Assembly (NCBI GenBank): GCA_043736395.1
Contig: JAYTCQ010000196.1
Coordinates: forward strand, 1-22,673
Reading direction: 5' to 3'
Length of the DNA stretch: 22,673 nucleotides
Source of the DNA: JAFDVL01 sp043736395
GTDB lineage: Bacteria > Acidobacteriota > Blastocatellia > RBC074
Part shown: positions 8,329-17,129 of the stretch, piece after piece
Numbering within the stretch: the first letter of the stretch is position 1
How the letters are laid out: each line of letters opens with the position of its first letter
Program-made: the position numbers and the translations under genes
Notes under the pieces: model-generated
The model's database searches: none
What the model was told of the DNA's origin: nothing
What the model saw: the letters and a program-made list of their open reading frames with translations, nothing else

Positions 8329-9233
8329 TTTCGCTTTGTGACGATTCCAACATGCGAAGTTCGCAGATCATCTTTACCATTATTTTTAATGGCTCCATCC
8401 ACAATTAATGGAAGCTCAGACGCTTTTCTTTTCCAGTGATAATACGCTCGCGCATTGCCGCCGGAGACTTGGCTAAAGAGTTCTTCCCATTGGCTGGCGC
8501 GAATCCGATTGCCGCGCAGACCGTCGTATTCCGGCAAATATTCCTGCATCGGAATTTCATAAAAGGCGAAAGGCGCACGCTCGAAATTTTTCACATCTTC
8601 GAGATGTATGTCATGCGTCATCAATCCACCGGGCTTCAGGCTGTCATAAAGATTTTGCAAAATCGGTTCGACTAAATGTCGCGGCAAATGATTCATCGTC
8701 GAACGCGAGTAAATAAAATCTACCGGTTCTGAAAATTTACCCAGCGCAAAATCCATTGGAGCCTGATAAATAATTCCTAAATCTTCGAGTGTTTTTTCAT
8801 CGAAATTTTTAATGCTCAGCAAATGATCCAGCCGATCACGAATGGCCTCGTGTTCGCCAAAGGCAGCCAGCACATCGCGGATCACGTACGTCGTGGAATG
8901 ATGCAACGCATCAAAAATTCTCGCCGGATTCGCCATCGGATTTATATCCGTTGCGATAATTCTTTTGGCTCCGAGCAAATGATAAATCACCGCGTAGGAC
9001 AAAACCCACCCACAACCGATTTCCAAACAGACTTTGTCCTGCACTTTTAATTCAGGCACGAGATGCAAAACGCTGGCAATTTCTGCGGCGCAAACATCCA
9101 GGCGTTTATGCGTCGAAGCCAGATGTCGCGCTTTAATGTCGTTCACGATTTTCGTTTGATTGACTGCATTCGCCAGCGCTTCGTAATTGAAAACCTTATT
9201 ATTTTTGACCGTTTCTGTAATCAATCCGTACAT
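8325..9233 (-). CDS. Class I SAM-dependent methyltransferase, last gene of the EPS cluster
   Basis: A 302-residue protein with a Rossmann methyltransferase core. Motif I is LEIGCGW (70-76), the acidic end of strand 2 is ATDINP (94-99), and the post-I region SRSTMNHLP (176-184) and LKPGG (199-203) follow. No membrane segment or signal peptide is seen, so it is cytosolic. ATG 9233 was chosen because AAGGA lies at the right distance before it; a longer frame beginning at TTG 9260 has no such site. It lies 32 nt after the upstream GT2 and is the 3'-terminal gene of the cluster. Methylation of a sugar residue or glycan precursor is a sensible inference. The acceptor is not visible in the sequence. 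Confidence 0.87.
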   Translation of the reverse strand: MYGLITETVKNNKVFNYEALANAVNQTKIVNDIKARHLASTHKRLDVCAAEIASVLHLVPELKVQDKVCLEIGCGWVLSYAVIYHLLGAKRIIATDINPMANPARIFDALHHSTTYVIRDVLAAFGEHEAIRDRLDHLLSIKNFDEKTLEDLGIIYQAPMDFALGKFSEPVDFIYSRSTMNHLPRHLVEPILQNLYDSLKPGGLMTHDIHLEDVKNFERAPFAFYEIPMQEYLPEYDGLRGNRIRASQWEELFSQVSGGNARAYYHWKRKASELPLIVDGAIKNNGKDDLRTSHVGIVTKRN

Positions 9234-9265
9234 AGATGTTCCTTGGATTTTTGACTGCAAATTTT

Positions 9266-10186
9266 CTAATCCAATATTGTCAGCAGAAAAATCAGAGCCG
9301 AATCATTGCGTAAACTTGATCCGAAAGTCAGCATTGCGCGACCTAATTTTTTCAATTGCCAACGACGGATATAAGAAATCAAATCCTGATCTTCAAGCTG
9401 TTTTCCGCCACCAAACATTTCCTGAAAATATCCGACTAAAACGTACCACGAGCCTGTTGCGAAGGGAGGCTCTAAAAATCTTCGCAGTGCGCTGGCAATG
9501 ACCCACACCGGATGCGCGCCCATAAAATACATCCCCGCGCCGCGCCGTTTTTTCCCAGTAATAATACTGCCCTGGGTTGAACCGGTCGGACGAAGATGCG
9601 AAATATTGAGTGATTTTTCCTGAAAGGTTTGAGAAACCCAGCCGAGCTGCATGGCCTTAAAACAATCAATCGCATCCCAACTGGCGGCGCGGACTAAACC
9701 ACCGATGTCTTCCCAACATTCACGGCGATAACATTTGAGCGGCCCGCCAGTCATCTCCGGCAAAATATCCGCTTTATAAAAGGCACCATTCAGAATATCA
9801 ATGACCGCTCCACAACCAATGCCGAGTTTTGGATTCTCAGAATATTTCACGCCTAATTCTTCAAAGTAAGTTGGCATGAAGTCAACGTCCGCATCCACGA
9901 TGCTAATGAAATCATAATCAATGTTTGCAACGGTGCGAAAGCCCTCCTGTAAGGCATCATAGTTCCCGACGCCCACCTGACGAGAGCCGCGATCCGCTCG
10001 CCGAATCACCGTGATCCAATCATTTTGCGCGGCGGCAGCTTCCGCCAGCTCAGCAGTTCCATCGCTTGATCCATCGTCAACAATCACCCATTTCTGCGGC
10101 TTAACAGTTTGCGAGGTAAGTGATTTTATTGTGTGTTCGATGTAGCCGGCCTCATCTCTGGCCGCAGTCACAACAACGTATTTCAT
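9266..10186 (-). CDS. Family 2 glycosyltransferase (paralogue of the gene at 11160-12032)
   Basis: A 306-residue GT-A fold glycosyltransferase. VVVTAARDE opens the nucleotide-sugar domain, VDDGSSDGT (36-44) is the GT2 signature, and DAD at 98-100 is the metal-binding DxD. No long membrane region is present, so it is cytosolic or peripheral. The start is ATG 10186, preceded by GGGAG and overlapping the deacetylase stop as ATGA (10186-10183), a mark of translational coupling. A longer open frame to 10291 runs through the deacetylase gene and is rejected. It is closely similar along its whole length to the GT2 at 11160-12032, sharing the QTVKP, HLRP and MGAHP landmarks. Sugar donor and linkage are unknown. 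Confidence 0.92.
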   Translation of the reverse strand: MKYVVVTAARDEAGYIEHTIKSLTSQTVKPQKWVIVDDGSSDGTAELAEAAAAQNDWITVIRRADRGSRQVGVGNYDALQEGFRTVANIDYDFISIVDADVDFMPTYFEELGVKYSENPKLGIGCGAVIDILNGAFYKADILPEMTGGPLKCYRRECWEDIGGLVRAASWDAIDCFKAMQLGWVSQTFQEKSLNISHLRPTGSTQGSIITGKKRRGAGMYFMGAHPVWVIASALRRFLEPPFATGSWYVLVGYFQEMFGGGKQLEDQDLISYIRRWQLKKLGRAMLTFGSSLRNDSALIFLLTILD

Positions 10187-11127
10187 TTGCTTTCTCCCAT
10201 AATTTTTTTGGGGATAGCGCTCTCGATTGTCTGTTTTTCCTGAGTCTGACACTTTCGTTTTTGATTCCAGTGCCGTAACACCCCCAACCATTCATAAGCC
10301 CCAAACAGTTTCAATTTGTATGTTTCCAAATCATCTTCCTGATGAATAACAAGGCGTGAAATCAAGGCCTCTTTCGCATTAACCGGGGTTCGACTTAACC
10401 GGGTTGAGAATTGAAGCTGCATTCCCAGACGGGCAACCAGCGCTATCCGTTCTTCGTCGTAGCTGTCATACGATCCATGTGGAAACGCAAAATGCTTCAT
10501 CTGGTGATTCGTTTCACGCGTATACAGATCAAGCCCCTGCTCAAACTCACGGGCAATTTCTTCCAGTGTCAGCTGTGCCAGTTTGCTATGACTGTGTCCA
10601 TGAAAACCAATTCCCACACCTTCTGCCTGCATTTCTCTGACTTCATTCCAATTGAGTGCTCTCCACAGTTCTGGAAACGCTGCCTGATGTGCCTGCGCAT
10701 GATTTGGAATCTGCGGATAAATCACAGCCCGATTTCCTTCAATTAATCCTGTGCACACAAAAATATTGAGCTTAATTCCATATTGTCTGGCAATTGGTAG
10801 CGCCTGCGAATAAAAATCTGCGTAACCATCATCAAACGTGACTAAGACCGAGCATTCAGGCACATCTTTTTCATCCTTAACAATTTGTTCATATTCTTCC
10901 AGTGATAAAGAAACAAAGCCATTCGCTGAGAGATACTGCATTTGTTCGGCAAATTGTTCAGGCAGCACCGAGTACATCGGCTCATCTTTTTCAATGAATC
11001 CGGGAAGGACTCGATGATAAGAAAGCACCGGAATGGATTTACCAATAAATTGTTTCTGCCCCGCAAGGTTCCAGACCATGCGAGAGACTTTTTGGGCAGC
11101 AGCAATTTGGATTGATCTTAGGTTCAT
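10183..11127 (-). CDS. Polysaccharide deacetylase (NodB homology domain, CE4)
   Basis: A 314-residue protein with the NodB/CE4 motifs in order. These are TFDDGYADF (97-105) with the catalytic and metal-binding Asp pair, HGHSH (176-180) with the two zinc-ligand histidines, and FPHG (215-218). These enzymes remove N- or O-acetyl groups from polysaccharides. No clear signal peptide is present, although the N-terminus (IQIAAAQK) is mildly hydrophobic, so cytoplasmic or inner-face action is possible. ATG 11127 was chosen. The longer frame starts at TTG 11202 inside the upstream glycosyltransferase. The stop overlaps the downstream GT2 start as ATGA. A near-consensus sigma-54 element lies about 85 bp upstream, inside the preceding gene. 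Its likely role is tailoring the polymer, by context. Confidence 0.92.
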   Translation of the reverse strand: MNLRSIQIAAAQKVSRMVWNLAGQKQFIGKSIPVLSYHRVLPGFIEKDEPMYSVLPEQFAEQMQYLSANGFVSLSLEEYEQIVKDEKDVPECSVLVTFDDGYADFYSQALPIARQYGIKLNIFVCTGLIEGNRAVIYPQIPNHAQAHQAAFPELWRALNWNEVREMQAEGVGIGFHGHSHSKLAQLTLEEIAREFEQGLDLYTRETNHQMKHFAFPHGSYDSYDEERIALVARLGMQLQFSTRLSRTPVNAKEALISRLVIHQEDDLETYKLKLFGAYEWLGVLRHWNQKRKCQTQEKQTIESAIPKKIMGESK

Positions 11128-11159
11128 AAAAATCAAAAGCGAGCAATCAGAGAAACGCC

Positions 11160-12032
11160 TTATCTCACTTTCCAAAAGCTGAACATTTGGTTCAATTGCC
11201 AAGTACGCACAAACCGTGCCAATTCATTGGAAATTTGTCGTGGTTCACCTTCAAATGAAGCTTTGATAAACCCGTACATAACACAGAAAGGGCCAGCCAG
11301 ATACGGCGGCTCTGTGACGTGATAGCAAGCGCTGGCCAGCACCCACAATGGATGCGCACCCATTAAATAAAAGCCCCGACCACGACGGACGCGTCCGCTG
11401 TAAATATTTTTCTGCGACGATCCCATTGGTCGTAAATGCGTGATGTGCATTTCTTCTTCTTCAAAAGTTCGCGTTGTCCAGCCTTTGAGCATAGCGCCGT
11501 AACAATCCAAACCGTCCCAGCCCGGATGTCGGACTAACCCGCCGAAATCTTCAAAGCACTCGCGACGCCAGCATTTCAAGGCTCCGAAAGTCATTTCTGA
11601 ACGACAGACGAGTTTGACCAGTTCGCCGTCTTTCAGATCGTAGACACGACCTCCGGCAATTCCTAAATCTTTGTCAGCTTCGAATTTCTCGAAGAGCCGG
11701 GCAAAGTAGTTTTCACCGAAAATCAGGTCGGCATCTACCACGCAAAGAAATTCGTAGGGCAGATCGGCAACTGAGTTGAAGCCTTCATAGAGCGCGTCAA
11801 CGTTGCCTCCTCCGACTTTGCGAAAGCCTCGATCTTCGCGATGAATCACCGTAATCCAATCGTGCTTGGCGGCAGCGCGGTCAGCAATTTTTCCAGTGTC
11901 ATCAGATGAACCGTCATTCACTATAATCCACTTCATTGGCTTCACGGTTTGTGCCGTCAATGAGGTAATTGTGTTTTCGATATACGCGGCTTCGTTACGT
12001 GCAGCCGTCACAACAATGTATTTATTTTTCAT
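11160..12032 (-). CDS. Family 2 glycosyltransferase (paralogue of the gene at 9266-10186)
   Basis: A 290-residue GT2 enzyme. The N-terminal strand is YIVVTAARNE, the nucleotide-binding motif NDGSSDDT, and the metal-binding DAD lies in CVVDADLIF. HLRPMGSSQ and YLMGAHPLW are landmarks shared with the downstream paralogue at 9266-10186. The similarity is strongest in the first 85 residues, so the two probably arose by duplication and now flank the deacetylase gene. It is cytosolic or membrane-peripheral and adds one sugar to the lipid-linked repeat unit, by analogy. ATG 12032 follows 18 nt after the upstream GT2 stop. The 3' end of the gene contains a sigma-54-like element. Confidence 0.92.
   Translation of the reverse strand: MKNKYIVVTAARNEAAYIENTITSLTAQTVKPMKWIIVNDGSSDDTGKIADRAAAKHDWITVIHREDRGFRKVGGGNVDALYEGFNSVADLPYEFLCVVDADLIFGENYFARLFEKFEADKDLGIAGGRVYDLKDGELVKLVCRSEMTFGALKCWRRECFEDFGGLVRHPGWDGLDCYGAMLKGWTTRTFEEEEMHITHLRPMGSSQKNIYSGRVRRGRGFYLMGAHPLWVLASACYHVTEPPYLAGPFCVMYGFIKASFEGEPRQISNELARFVRTWQLNQMFSFWKVR
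11207..11222 (-). promoter_or_regulatory. Candidate sigma-54 (-24/-12) promoter inside a GT2 gene
   Basis: On the minus strand the sequence reads TTGGCACGGTTTGTGC. It has GG and GC at the canonical 10-nt spacing and matches TGGCACG-N4-TTGC with one mismatch (G for T in the -12 box). It lies within the coding end of the GT2 at 11160-12032, about 85 bp upstream of the deacetylase ATG, and is oriented to transcribe the deacetylase, GT2 and methyltransferase. It may be a chance match in coding sequence. The adjacent ntrX-type activator makes it worth testing. Confidence 0.4.
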
Positions 12033-12050
12033 AACAAACTTTTTTGCTGA

Positions 12051-13052
12051 CTAATTTTTTCGCTCTCCGCCATGACGACGGAAGTCCACAAACTCCATAA
12101 ATTTCTTTTGCTTAAATAAATTGGGCGACAGGAAATACAAGCTTCCTCTGAGGTACCCAACGGTAAAATTTGAGGTGCAAAGACAATCTGATTTCAGAGC
12201 ATAATTACGGGTGACAAATGACCATAGCGCGAGCGGCAGGTCTCTGACGACTGATCCGATAATGCGCGAAAGCGAGGTTAGTAATAGCTGTTTACTACCG
12301 CGTTGTTTGTATTGAATTCGCGCCCACGCCACTCCGCTCTTGGTGGTGACCCAACGAATAAAATCCAGATTCGCCCGCGATTCAGGGATGACGTGATGTG
12401 CGTGTGCCCGTGGGGTGTACCAAATATCGTGACCTAAAGCCCGCATTCTTGAGAAGAAATCCGTGTCTTCTGCGCCTTCGCGCATGTTCGTGTCGAAACC
12501 GTTGAGCTGCACGAAAAGTTGCTTATCGAATAAAACATTTCCCGTACCGGGAACCGAATCAGCGTCATCGTCATATTTTCGGACTTCGTCACCAAAGTTT
12601 CTTTCCCCTAAAACTTTTCTGGATTTCGGTCCCAGATCAAGGTCGAAGCCGTCAGGCAATAACAAACTGAGCGAACCTCCGACGCATTTCGCATTCTTTT
12701 CCTGAATGACTTGATAAAGCGCCGACAACCATTGTGGCTCCGCAATCTGGTCATCATCGAAGAAAGCGATCCAGGCTCCGGCGGCTTCTTTCACCCCAAA
12801 GTTTCGAGCATCGGCGACGCCTCCACCTTTTTTATAGACGTAGCGTAATTTGCCCTGATTCCCGGCATTGATCATCCGTTTGACAACCTCTCCGGTATGA
12901 TCGCTGGAGCCATCGTCGATGACGACAACTTCATAATTAATTTGATCCGGGACGGATTGATCCAGGACACTCTGCACCGCCTGAGCAATCATGCCAGCGC
13001 GGTTACAAGTGCAAATCACCACACTAATTTCAAATTTATTCATAGCTAACAT
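12051..13052 (-). CDS. Family 2 glycosyltransferase
   Basis: A 333-residue GT2 glycosyltransferase of a different subgroup from the two downstream. Features are VVICTCNRA (11-19), IDDGSSD (45-51), GVADARNFG (78-86), the metal-binding FDDDQ (98-102), and the catalytic-base region EDTDF (195-199). The C-terminal third is less conserved and has a hydrophobic amphipathic stretch that may bind the membrane. The start is ambiguous. ATG 13052 overlaps the Wzy stop by 7 bp, whereas the in-frame ATG 13043 gives the more usual MNKFEIS beginning. It presumably extends the undecaprenyl-linked oligosaccharide. Donor and linkage cannot be inferred. Confidence 0.92.
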   Translation of the reverse strand: MLAMNKFEISVVICTCNRAGMIAQAVQSVLDQSVPDQINYEVVVIDDGSSDHTGEVVKRMINAGNQGKLRYVYKKGGGVADARNFGVKEAAGAWIAFFDDDQIAEPQWLSALYQVIQEKNAKCVGGSLSLLLPDGFDLDLGPKSRKVLGERNFGDEVRKYDDDADSVPGTGNVLFDKQLFVQLNGFDTNMREGAEDTDFFSRMRALGHDIWYTPRAHAHHVIPESRANLDFIRWVTTKSGVAWARIQYKQRGSKQLLLTSLSRIIGSVVRDLPLALWSFVTRNYALKSDCLCTSNFTVGYLRGSLYFLSPNLFKQKKFMEFVDFRRHGGERKN

Positions 13053-14410
13053 GTGACTTCTAAAACTCCCAAAACTTCATCTTCTTCATCACCTTGAATG
13101 AGAAGTCTGAATTCCTGATCCTGAACAAATGCATAACGCGCAATCACCAGGTTACAAACAAAAGAAGGGAAAACCGGATTCATATATACTTTTTCCAGCA
13201 TCATCTCGAAGCTGAGCCAAACAATCATGCCAAAGGCAAAAAGATGAACTACTTCTCGGCTCCTGAAATAAAATTTCAAGACTCGCTTGAAAAAAATTAT
13301 GATCGTTCCCAGGTATAAAACTAATCCGACGACTCCCATGCTGAGCAGTAATTCGATATATCCGTTATGACTGTGGGGAACGCTCCAGCCCTGATGCTGA
13401 GAAATGAGGTAAATTCGATAAGGCGTCCAGAAGGCATCATATCCATAACCAAACCACGGTTTCTTTTCCACATACGTCATGCATTCATTCCATAATGGCG
13501 TACGGTTGGTTAGGGTTGAGGCGCCTTCTTCGCTTTCACGTCCCATAAAAACAACGGAATTTAATTTTTCCGCAAAAGTATCCTGAAAGACAAAAGCCAG
13601 AGATAAAATCAGAATCATTGATGCCATAAATCCGGTTAGTCGTCGTGACATCGTTGAAGAAGGTAACCAAATAATAAAGGCGACAAGGACTGTACAAAAA
13701 AATGCAGTACGCGACTTAGACAGATTTAAGAATACAAAACCGATGGCAATCAGGATCAGGTAAGGAAGTTGAGATTTATGCTTGTTCTGACACATCAGAG
13801 TGATCACGGCCAGAATGTAGCAGCTGATATAGCAGGACAGCGCGTTTGGATGCATGATCCCTGAAAGCTGATAAATTGAATAGGCTTTGGCTTGTAGAAA
13901 AGTTCCGTGATACAGCTCTGCCCCCAGAGCTAAGACCATCGCCCCCCCGCAGGTAAAGGCGACATAAACCAGAATTTCATCCATGGAAAAGCAGGCCGCA
14001 ATACTCACTGCTCCAAGCACAAAAAGAGACAGAACTACTAACTTTCTCAGTGCCAGCAAGGGTTCTTCAGCCCAGGCAATACTGCAAAATGAAAACGCTA
14101 AATAACAATAAAATAAGACTCCCAAAGCGCCATTCAGCGCTAGCCTTCGACGCAATTTATTACCAAAAATCACGACTAATCCGAAGACTCCTAAAATCGG
14201 CATAGCCATTCTTCGTCCCGGACTTCCATCCTGAGAGGCAGCCATCGCTTCAGCAACATTGTTATCTCGAATTGAATATTCAAATTCGTAAGGTGTCACG
14301 AACGCAAACACCACAAACAAAAAAATTACTAATCCCCAGAACTGTTTCTTGCTGAGCGTCCGTTCCATTCGGATCGTCGTCAGGTGCAAGTACTCTTTTG
14401 CCACTTTCAT
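13046..14410 (-). CDS. O-antigen ligase / Wzy-type polysaccharide polymerase
   Basis: A 454-residue integral membrane protein with about ten to twelve hydrophobic helices. It carries Wzy_C/O-antigen ligase landmarks: MHPN (186-189) after a helix, SKSRTAFF (231-238), the loop NRTPLW (302-307), PWFGYGY (318-324) and the large periplasmic loop end HSHNGYIELL (346-355). In a Wzx/Wzy cluster the expected job is polymerising repeat units in the periplasm. WaaL-type ligation is the alternative, but there is no lipid A-core locus here. The start codon directly follows the Wzx stop (TAA|ATG) and the 3' end overlaps the next GT2, so the genes are tightly coupled. The acidic C-terminal tail (about 439-447) is cytoplasmic in the likely topology. 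Confidence 0.88.
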   Translation of the reverse strand: MKVAKEYLHLTTIRMERTLSKKQFWGLVIFLFVVFAFVTPYEFEYSIRDNNVAEAMAASQDGSPGRRMAMPILGVFGLVVIFGNKLRRRLALNGALGVLFYCYLAFSFCSIAWAEEPLLALRKLVVLSLFVLGAVSIAACFSMDEILVYVAFTCGGAMVLALGAELYHGTFLQAKAYSIYQLSGIMHPNALSCYISCYILAVITLMCQNKHKSQLPYLILIAIGFVFLNLSKSRTAFFCTVLVAFIIWLPSSTMSRRLTGFMASMILILSLAFVFQDTFAEKLNSVVFMGRESEEGASTLTNRTPLWNECMTYVEKKPWFGYGYDAFWTPYRIYLISQHQGWSVPHSHNGYIELLLSMGVVGLVLYLGTIIIFFKRVLKFYFRSREVVHLFAFGMIVWLSFEMMLEKVYMNPVFPSFVCNLVIARYAFVQDQEFRLLIQGDEEDEVLGVLEVTC

Positions 14411-15718
14411 TTATGCAACCTCCGGCCTAAAAAATCGGGCAAAAATAACTTGCCGCGCAAAGGCGGTGATAAGATTACTCACACCTAATCCCACGGCTGC
14501 ACCGAGCGCGCCGTACTGAATCGTCAAGGCAATCCCCAGCGTCACTGAAATCAATAAGCCTAAAATATTTATTTTGAAATTTATGTCTGATCGTTCAATC
14601 GTGGAGAGCGCATACGACTGACTGGTAGTTAGCGCGCCAAGAAAAATATTGAAGGCTAAAAAAGCAATGACCCACCGCAATCCGACGAATTTTTCGCCGT
14701 AAACTAAGGTCGCCAGATTGCCTCCGAACAAGGCAAAGACTGCTGCGCAACCTCCAGTGATCACACCTAATAAAATTGTCGTTCGATAGACGACTTGTTT
14801 TAATGCGCTCTTTCCGCCTCTGGCATACGCGTGCGAAAGTTTTGGACCCAGGAAATTTTGAATACTAATCATGAAAGCTCGAATGAAATTAACGATGCCT
14901 TCGCCTGCCGCGTACACACCTGTCGCTGCCGCTCCATGAAATGTAGTCAATGACCACGGAAATATTTGCGAGGCAGCCAATAACGTGATGTTGCCGCCGA
15001 GCAACCATTTGCCCTGTTCCCAATTCGTTTTGAAATCTGGAATAAACTGGCTTTTCTCAAAGACAAAAAATGATCGCGCCCAAACAAACCACACCAGTGT
15101 AGCGATCCCGTTCGCCGCGCCAATAATCCAATAAGCATTCCTCACTGACATTTGATTTTGTGCGGCACACAAATACAGACCTGCTAACTGAATTACAGTT
15201 ACTGCCACATCAAGCATCACGACTGGTACGAAATGAAAATTTGCGAAGCAGATCCGGCGTGCATATTCCTGCAAAGGAAAGAACACTCCGACCAATGCCA
15301 GCGGCATCATGAAAGAACTTAATGCCGAGGGAAGAATCAAACTTGCGCTTAAAAATATCAGCGCTACTAATCCGCAGGAAAAGATTTGATGCGCTAAAGT
15401 GCTGCCAGTATAACGAGCATGATCTCGGTCACTAAAACGCGGACTGAATAACATGTACGGCGACCAGATCATCACGTTTTGCATTTCGCGGCAGTAATCC
15501 ACTAAGCGAAGTCCCAAAATATACAGCCCGAAATGTTCAGCTGAGCTATACCGTGCAACGATCACCGCCGTCAGAAAATTGCTGATGCTGAAGGCCGCCT
15601 GATCAATCACGGTGAGCACAGTTTTACTCAACAGCAAATTTTTAATTGCTGCGGCATTGATAGGCTGCCTGAGTGTTGCGGCGATGACGCCGAACTGATT
15701 ACTGCGCGTGAATTGCAT
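14411..15718 (-). CDS. Wzx-like oligosaccharide flippase (MOP superfamily)
   Basis: A 435-residue membrane protein with about twelve hydrophobic helices and few catalytic-type residues. The N-terminal region (ISNFLTAVIVARYSSAEHFG) has the pattern of polysaccharide flippases of the Wzx/RfbX group, and a GVYAAGEGIVNF segment follows mid-protein. It should move lipid-linked repeat units across the inner membrane. The start at ATG 15718 overlaps the upstream GT4 end by 20 bp, and the stop abuts the wzy-like start with no gap, so it belongs to one transcription unit. There is no alternative downstream Met near the N-terminus. Specific substrate is unknown, and sequence identity within this family is always low. 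Confidence 0.87.
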   Translation of the reverse strand: MQFTRSNQFGVIAATLRQPINAAAIKNLLLSKTVLTVIDQAAFSISNFLTAVIVARYSSAEHFGLYILGLRLVDYCREMQNVMIWSPYMLFSPRFSDRDHARYTGSTLAHQIFSCGLVALIFLSASLILPSALSSFMMPLALVGVFFPLQEYARRICFANFHFVPVVMLDVAVTVIQLAGLYLCAAQNQMSVRNAYWIIGAANGIATLVWFVWARSFFVFEKSQFIPDFKTNWEQGKWLLGGNITLLAASQIFPWSLTTFHGAAATGVYAAGEGIVNFIRAFMISIQNFLGPKLSHAYARGGKSALKQVVYRTTILLGVITGGCAAVFALFGGNLATLVYGEKFVGLRWVIAFLAFNIFLGALTTSQSYALSTIERSDINFKINILGLLISVTLGIALTIQYGALGAAVGLGVSNLITAFARQVIFARFFRPEVA

Positions 15719-17027
15719 CTTCGATTAATTTCCCCGAGGTCAGAGTTGCAGGTTGATTGACTGACAAAGCGTGACGATAAATTTCTGCCATTTGCGCACC
15801 ATTATTTTCCCAGAGGAAGTATCGGGCACGCTCCAATGCGCCGTGCGAAAGCCGCGCCAATAAATGACGATCTTCGGCTAATATTTCAATCGCATCGGCA
15901 AAATTACTAATTAACTGACGAGGTGAATTGACTGGAATTTTGATGCCTGAATTGACATCAATAATGTCGGCGGCTCCCTGATGATTTGGACAGATCACGG
16001 GAACTCCACGGCTAATGGCTTCAAGCATGACATTCCCTGACGTATCACGAAGGCTGGTAAAAACGAACACATCCGCCCAATCATATTGCCCCATAATTTC
16101 GGTGTAGGGCACAAATCCTAACCACTCAGCCTTGATTCCGCGTTTGATTGCCAAAGCCTCCCAAGCTTTGCGCATTGGCCCTCTCCCAAGAATTTTCAAT
16201 TCGTATTTGATGTCCGGCGATAATGAAGCCAGCGCATCCAGCAAAATTGGTAACGCCTTGAAAGCCTTATGCTCACCGCTCCAAAGAATTCGAAGCGTCT
16301 CGTGTAAAGTATCTTTCTGCGGAATTGTCGCAGCCACTTCGGTTAAGCCGGTTTCAAGCAGGAGCACCGGAAAATTCTTACTAATGCCCACAAAATCTTC
16401 CCGGTTCGTTGAGTTCGCGGTGATTAAAGCAGCCGCTTTATTAGCGGCTTTTCGGACGCGGGAGCTGGTGCGGAGCTGAAGAACATTCAGAGTGTTACGG
16501 AGAAATTCTTTGGCGCCCTGCATCAATCCAAGCGTCGGCAAAAATCGCCAGGGCAGATTCTGTGTTCCACTAATCGGCCCCCAGACAAATGGAATATCGA
16601 GCTGCCACAAATAACCAGGCTCCCGGTAACCTGTAATGTTCACGTGATGCACCAGATCAAAGTTAATTTGCTGATGCAGGTTGGTGACAAAATCCTTCGC
16701 GCGACGATGCCAATTGTTGATGGCTAAATAATTATGCGCATAAAGCGATGGCAGTTTATCGAACAACGAAGTCGCGTTATTTCGTTCTAAAAAGCAAAAA
16801 TGTAAATTCGGAATTTCACCATTTTCACTCAAAAACCTTTTTATATCCGGCTCAGACTCAGTGCCTGCTAAAACCCACGTTTTACAATATTTTGCTGTTT
16901 CGAGTGCGCGCCCCCATCCTACGATTGACTCTGAACCTTTGTACGGGCTACAGGCATAAGCCACCAACAGCACACGCGTTGGTAAAGGATTAGAGTGAGG
17001 AGTTGTGAGGTTCATTTTTATTTTCAT
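15699..17027 (-). CDS. Family 4 glycosyltransferase
   Basis: A 442-residue GT-B fold enzyme. The N-terminal domain starts VLLVAYACSPYKGSES with the Gly-containing acceptor loop, a start typical of a GT4 subgroup. The C-terminal domain shows ILWSGEHKAFKALP (247-260), LGRGP (280-284) and the donor-binding segment TSGNVMLEA with Glu336 followed by GVPVICP. GT4 enzymes are retaining transferases acting at the inner face of the membrane. The start is taken at ATG 17027 (ATG 17015 is also possible); a longer frame begins at GTG 17075 with an atypical N-terminus. The gap to the upstream sugar-phosphate transferase gene is about 100 bp. It ends inside the flippase gene by a 20-bp overlap. Confidence 0.91.
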   Translation of the reverse strand: MKIKMNLTTPHSNPLPTRVLLVAYACSPYKGSESIVGWGRALETAKYCKTWVLAGTESEPDIKRFLSENGEIPNLHFCFLERNNATSLFDKLPSLYAHNYLAINNWHRRAKDFVTNLHQQINFDLVHHVNITGYREPGYLWQLDIPFVWGPISGTQNLPWRFLPTLGLMQGAKEFLRNTLNVLQLRTSSRVRKAANKAAALITANSTNREDFVGISKNFPVLLLETGLTEVAATIPQKDTLHETLRILWSGEHKAFKALPILLDALASLSPDIKYELKILGRGPMRKAWEALAIKRGIKAEWLGFVPYTEIMGQYDWADVFVFTSLRDTSGNVMLEAISRGVPVICPNHQGAADIIDVNSGIKIPVNSPRQLISNFADAIEILAEDRHLLARLSHGALERARYFLWENNGAQMAEIYRHALSVNQPATLTSGKLIEDAIHAQ

Positions 17028-17129
17028 CAGACAGCAAAGTGGACGAAGAGACCTGAAAATAAAGTGAGGATTCACTTTCCCAGTGCTTCACCGTCCAGCC
17101 TTTACCAAATAATTACGACCAACTAATGA

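Noticed and set aside
10187..10291. N-terminal extension of the GT2 at 9266-10186
   Set aside because: It runs through the deacetylase coding end; ATG 10186 has GGGAG and the ATGA overlap.
16132..16479. 115-codon + strand frame inside the GT4 gene
   Set aside because: It is an antisense shadow of a well-supported glycosyltransferase, with no ribosome binding site or domain.
17028..17075. Longer GTG start for the GT4 gene
   Set aside because: The added residues are atypical, and relatives begin near the VLLVAYACSPYKG strand; ATG 17027 or 17015 fits better.
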